From Bacillota bacterium (GTDB taxonomy: Bacteria; Bacillota; Clostridia; Christensenellales; CAG-138): 60,111 nucleotides of DNA. Within the stretch, counting starts at the first letter, position 1. Each line of letters begins with the position of its first letter. The translations under genes were made by a program, and so were the position numbers. Under the pieces are notes generated by a model, which was given only the letters and a program-made list of their open reading frames with translations, was not told the DNA's origin and ran no database searches. The DNA lies in assembly GCA_023395595.1 (NCBI GenBank), contig JAEWYO010000050.1, positions 1 through 60,111 of the forward strand, given 5' to 3'. Positions 59,877 to 60,111 of the stretch are shown here, piece by piece.

Positions 59877-60111
59877 ATGCAAAAGAAGGCCAAGTCATTT
59901 GCCCTAGGTCTGTTTCTCGCGCTCGTTGGGGCAGTTTGCCTTTTGCTGAATGCCGCGCATGCCCGCGCCGAAAGCGACTACGAACCATTTGACGGCGATG
60001 GCTGGAGCGTCACCGCCGACGGCGTGATGACGATTGAGAATAACCAGGGTTGGTGGAATGCGATGAAGCACGATTATGAGCAGCATGTCTATAAACTTGT
60101 CATAGGACGCG
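59877..60111 (+). CDS. Second BspA-like surface protein, N-terminal part only
   Basis: Open from ATG 59877 to the window end (78 residues). Signal peptide (FALGLFLALVGAVCLLL... AHARA) and the domain PFDGDGWSVTADGVMTIE, NQGWWNAMKHDYEQHV, YKLVIGR, which closely match the start of the previous gene product. AGGAG lies eight bases ahead of the ATG. It is a tandem paralogue, but GC-rich where the other is AT-rich. Repeats and anchor, if any, lie beyond the window. Confidence 0.8.
   Translation, partial: MQKKAKSFALGLFLALVGAVCLLLNAAHARAESDYEPFDGDGWSVTADGVMTIENNQGWWNAMKHDYEQHVYKLVIGR

Overview
The window reads as a chromosome segment of a fairly GC-rich member of the Clostridia (Bacillota). The evidence is the clostridial acc-fab fatty-acid order with FabK as enoyl reductase, a T-box leader before metG, a pth-mfd-PrsA block, FtsW next to DivIB, lipoproteins with Ala/Pro/Glu-rich tethers, and Gram-positive style ribosome sites and terminators. 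I see no rRNA, no intact tRNA, no phage or transposase gene and no CRISPR array. Genus cannot be fixed from the sequence alone.

Layout. 1-6692: end of accD, then accA-fabH-acpP-fabK-fabD-fabG-fabF-fabZ, one tightly packed type II fatty-acid operon. 6758-20876: a sugar-use region with two LacI regulators, a TIM-barrel sugar isomerase/epimerase, a Gfo/Idh/MocA dehydrogenase, a sugar ABC transporter (binding lipoprotein, double ATPase, permease), an allose-kinase-like ROK protein, a PfkB kinase and an MFS carrier, interrupted by a U32/RlhA-like gene on the other strand. 21014-23092: a six-repeat membrane-anchored surface protein. 23626-32208: molybdenum block (degenerate MoeA-PBP protein, moaC, moaA, MOSC protein, MoeA/MogA-fold protein, modABC, mogA). 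32284-34011: small membrane proteins. 34098-42076: metG-GNAT-tatD on the minus strand, then pth and mfd. 42185-46800: PrsA-like foldase, rubredoxin, orphan metal-chelate binding lipoprotein, alpha/beta hydrolase. 47097-49939: ftsW and divIB. 50037-53193: DtxR-type regulator and feoA-feoB-Cys-rich protein. 53345-56272: ArsR regulator with three ArsP-type permease genes and a thioredoxin-like protein. 56481-60111: an AT-richer island with a signal-less NlpC/P60 protein and two BspA-type leucine-rich-repeat surface proteins, the last cut by the window end.

The most unusual signal is not a gene but a pattern. The start regions of three unrelated genes (moaA, metG, divIB) are preceded by degraded copies of themselves, start codon included, at spacings of 51-54 bp. 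For moaA there are three extra copies and for metG and divIB one each. In moaA and metG the copy makes a 10-11 codon mini-ORF that stops 17-18 nt before the true start. Other upstream regions carry different short tandem repeats: 3 x 44 bp before the DtxR gene, 2 x 40 bp before modA, 3 x 15 bp before pth, and 2 x 49 bp after the PrsA gene. Whether this is mutational habit or regulation cannot be decided here.

Other points worth a look: feoA has no stop of its own and runs 137 nt into feoB; the rubredoxin has a CxCG first knuckle; DivIB ends in two calcium-loop-like repeats; the MoeA-PBP protein looks catalytically dead and shortened; and several promoters are paired with clear inverted-repeat operators (feo, arsR, LacI, NlpC/P60 gene).
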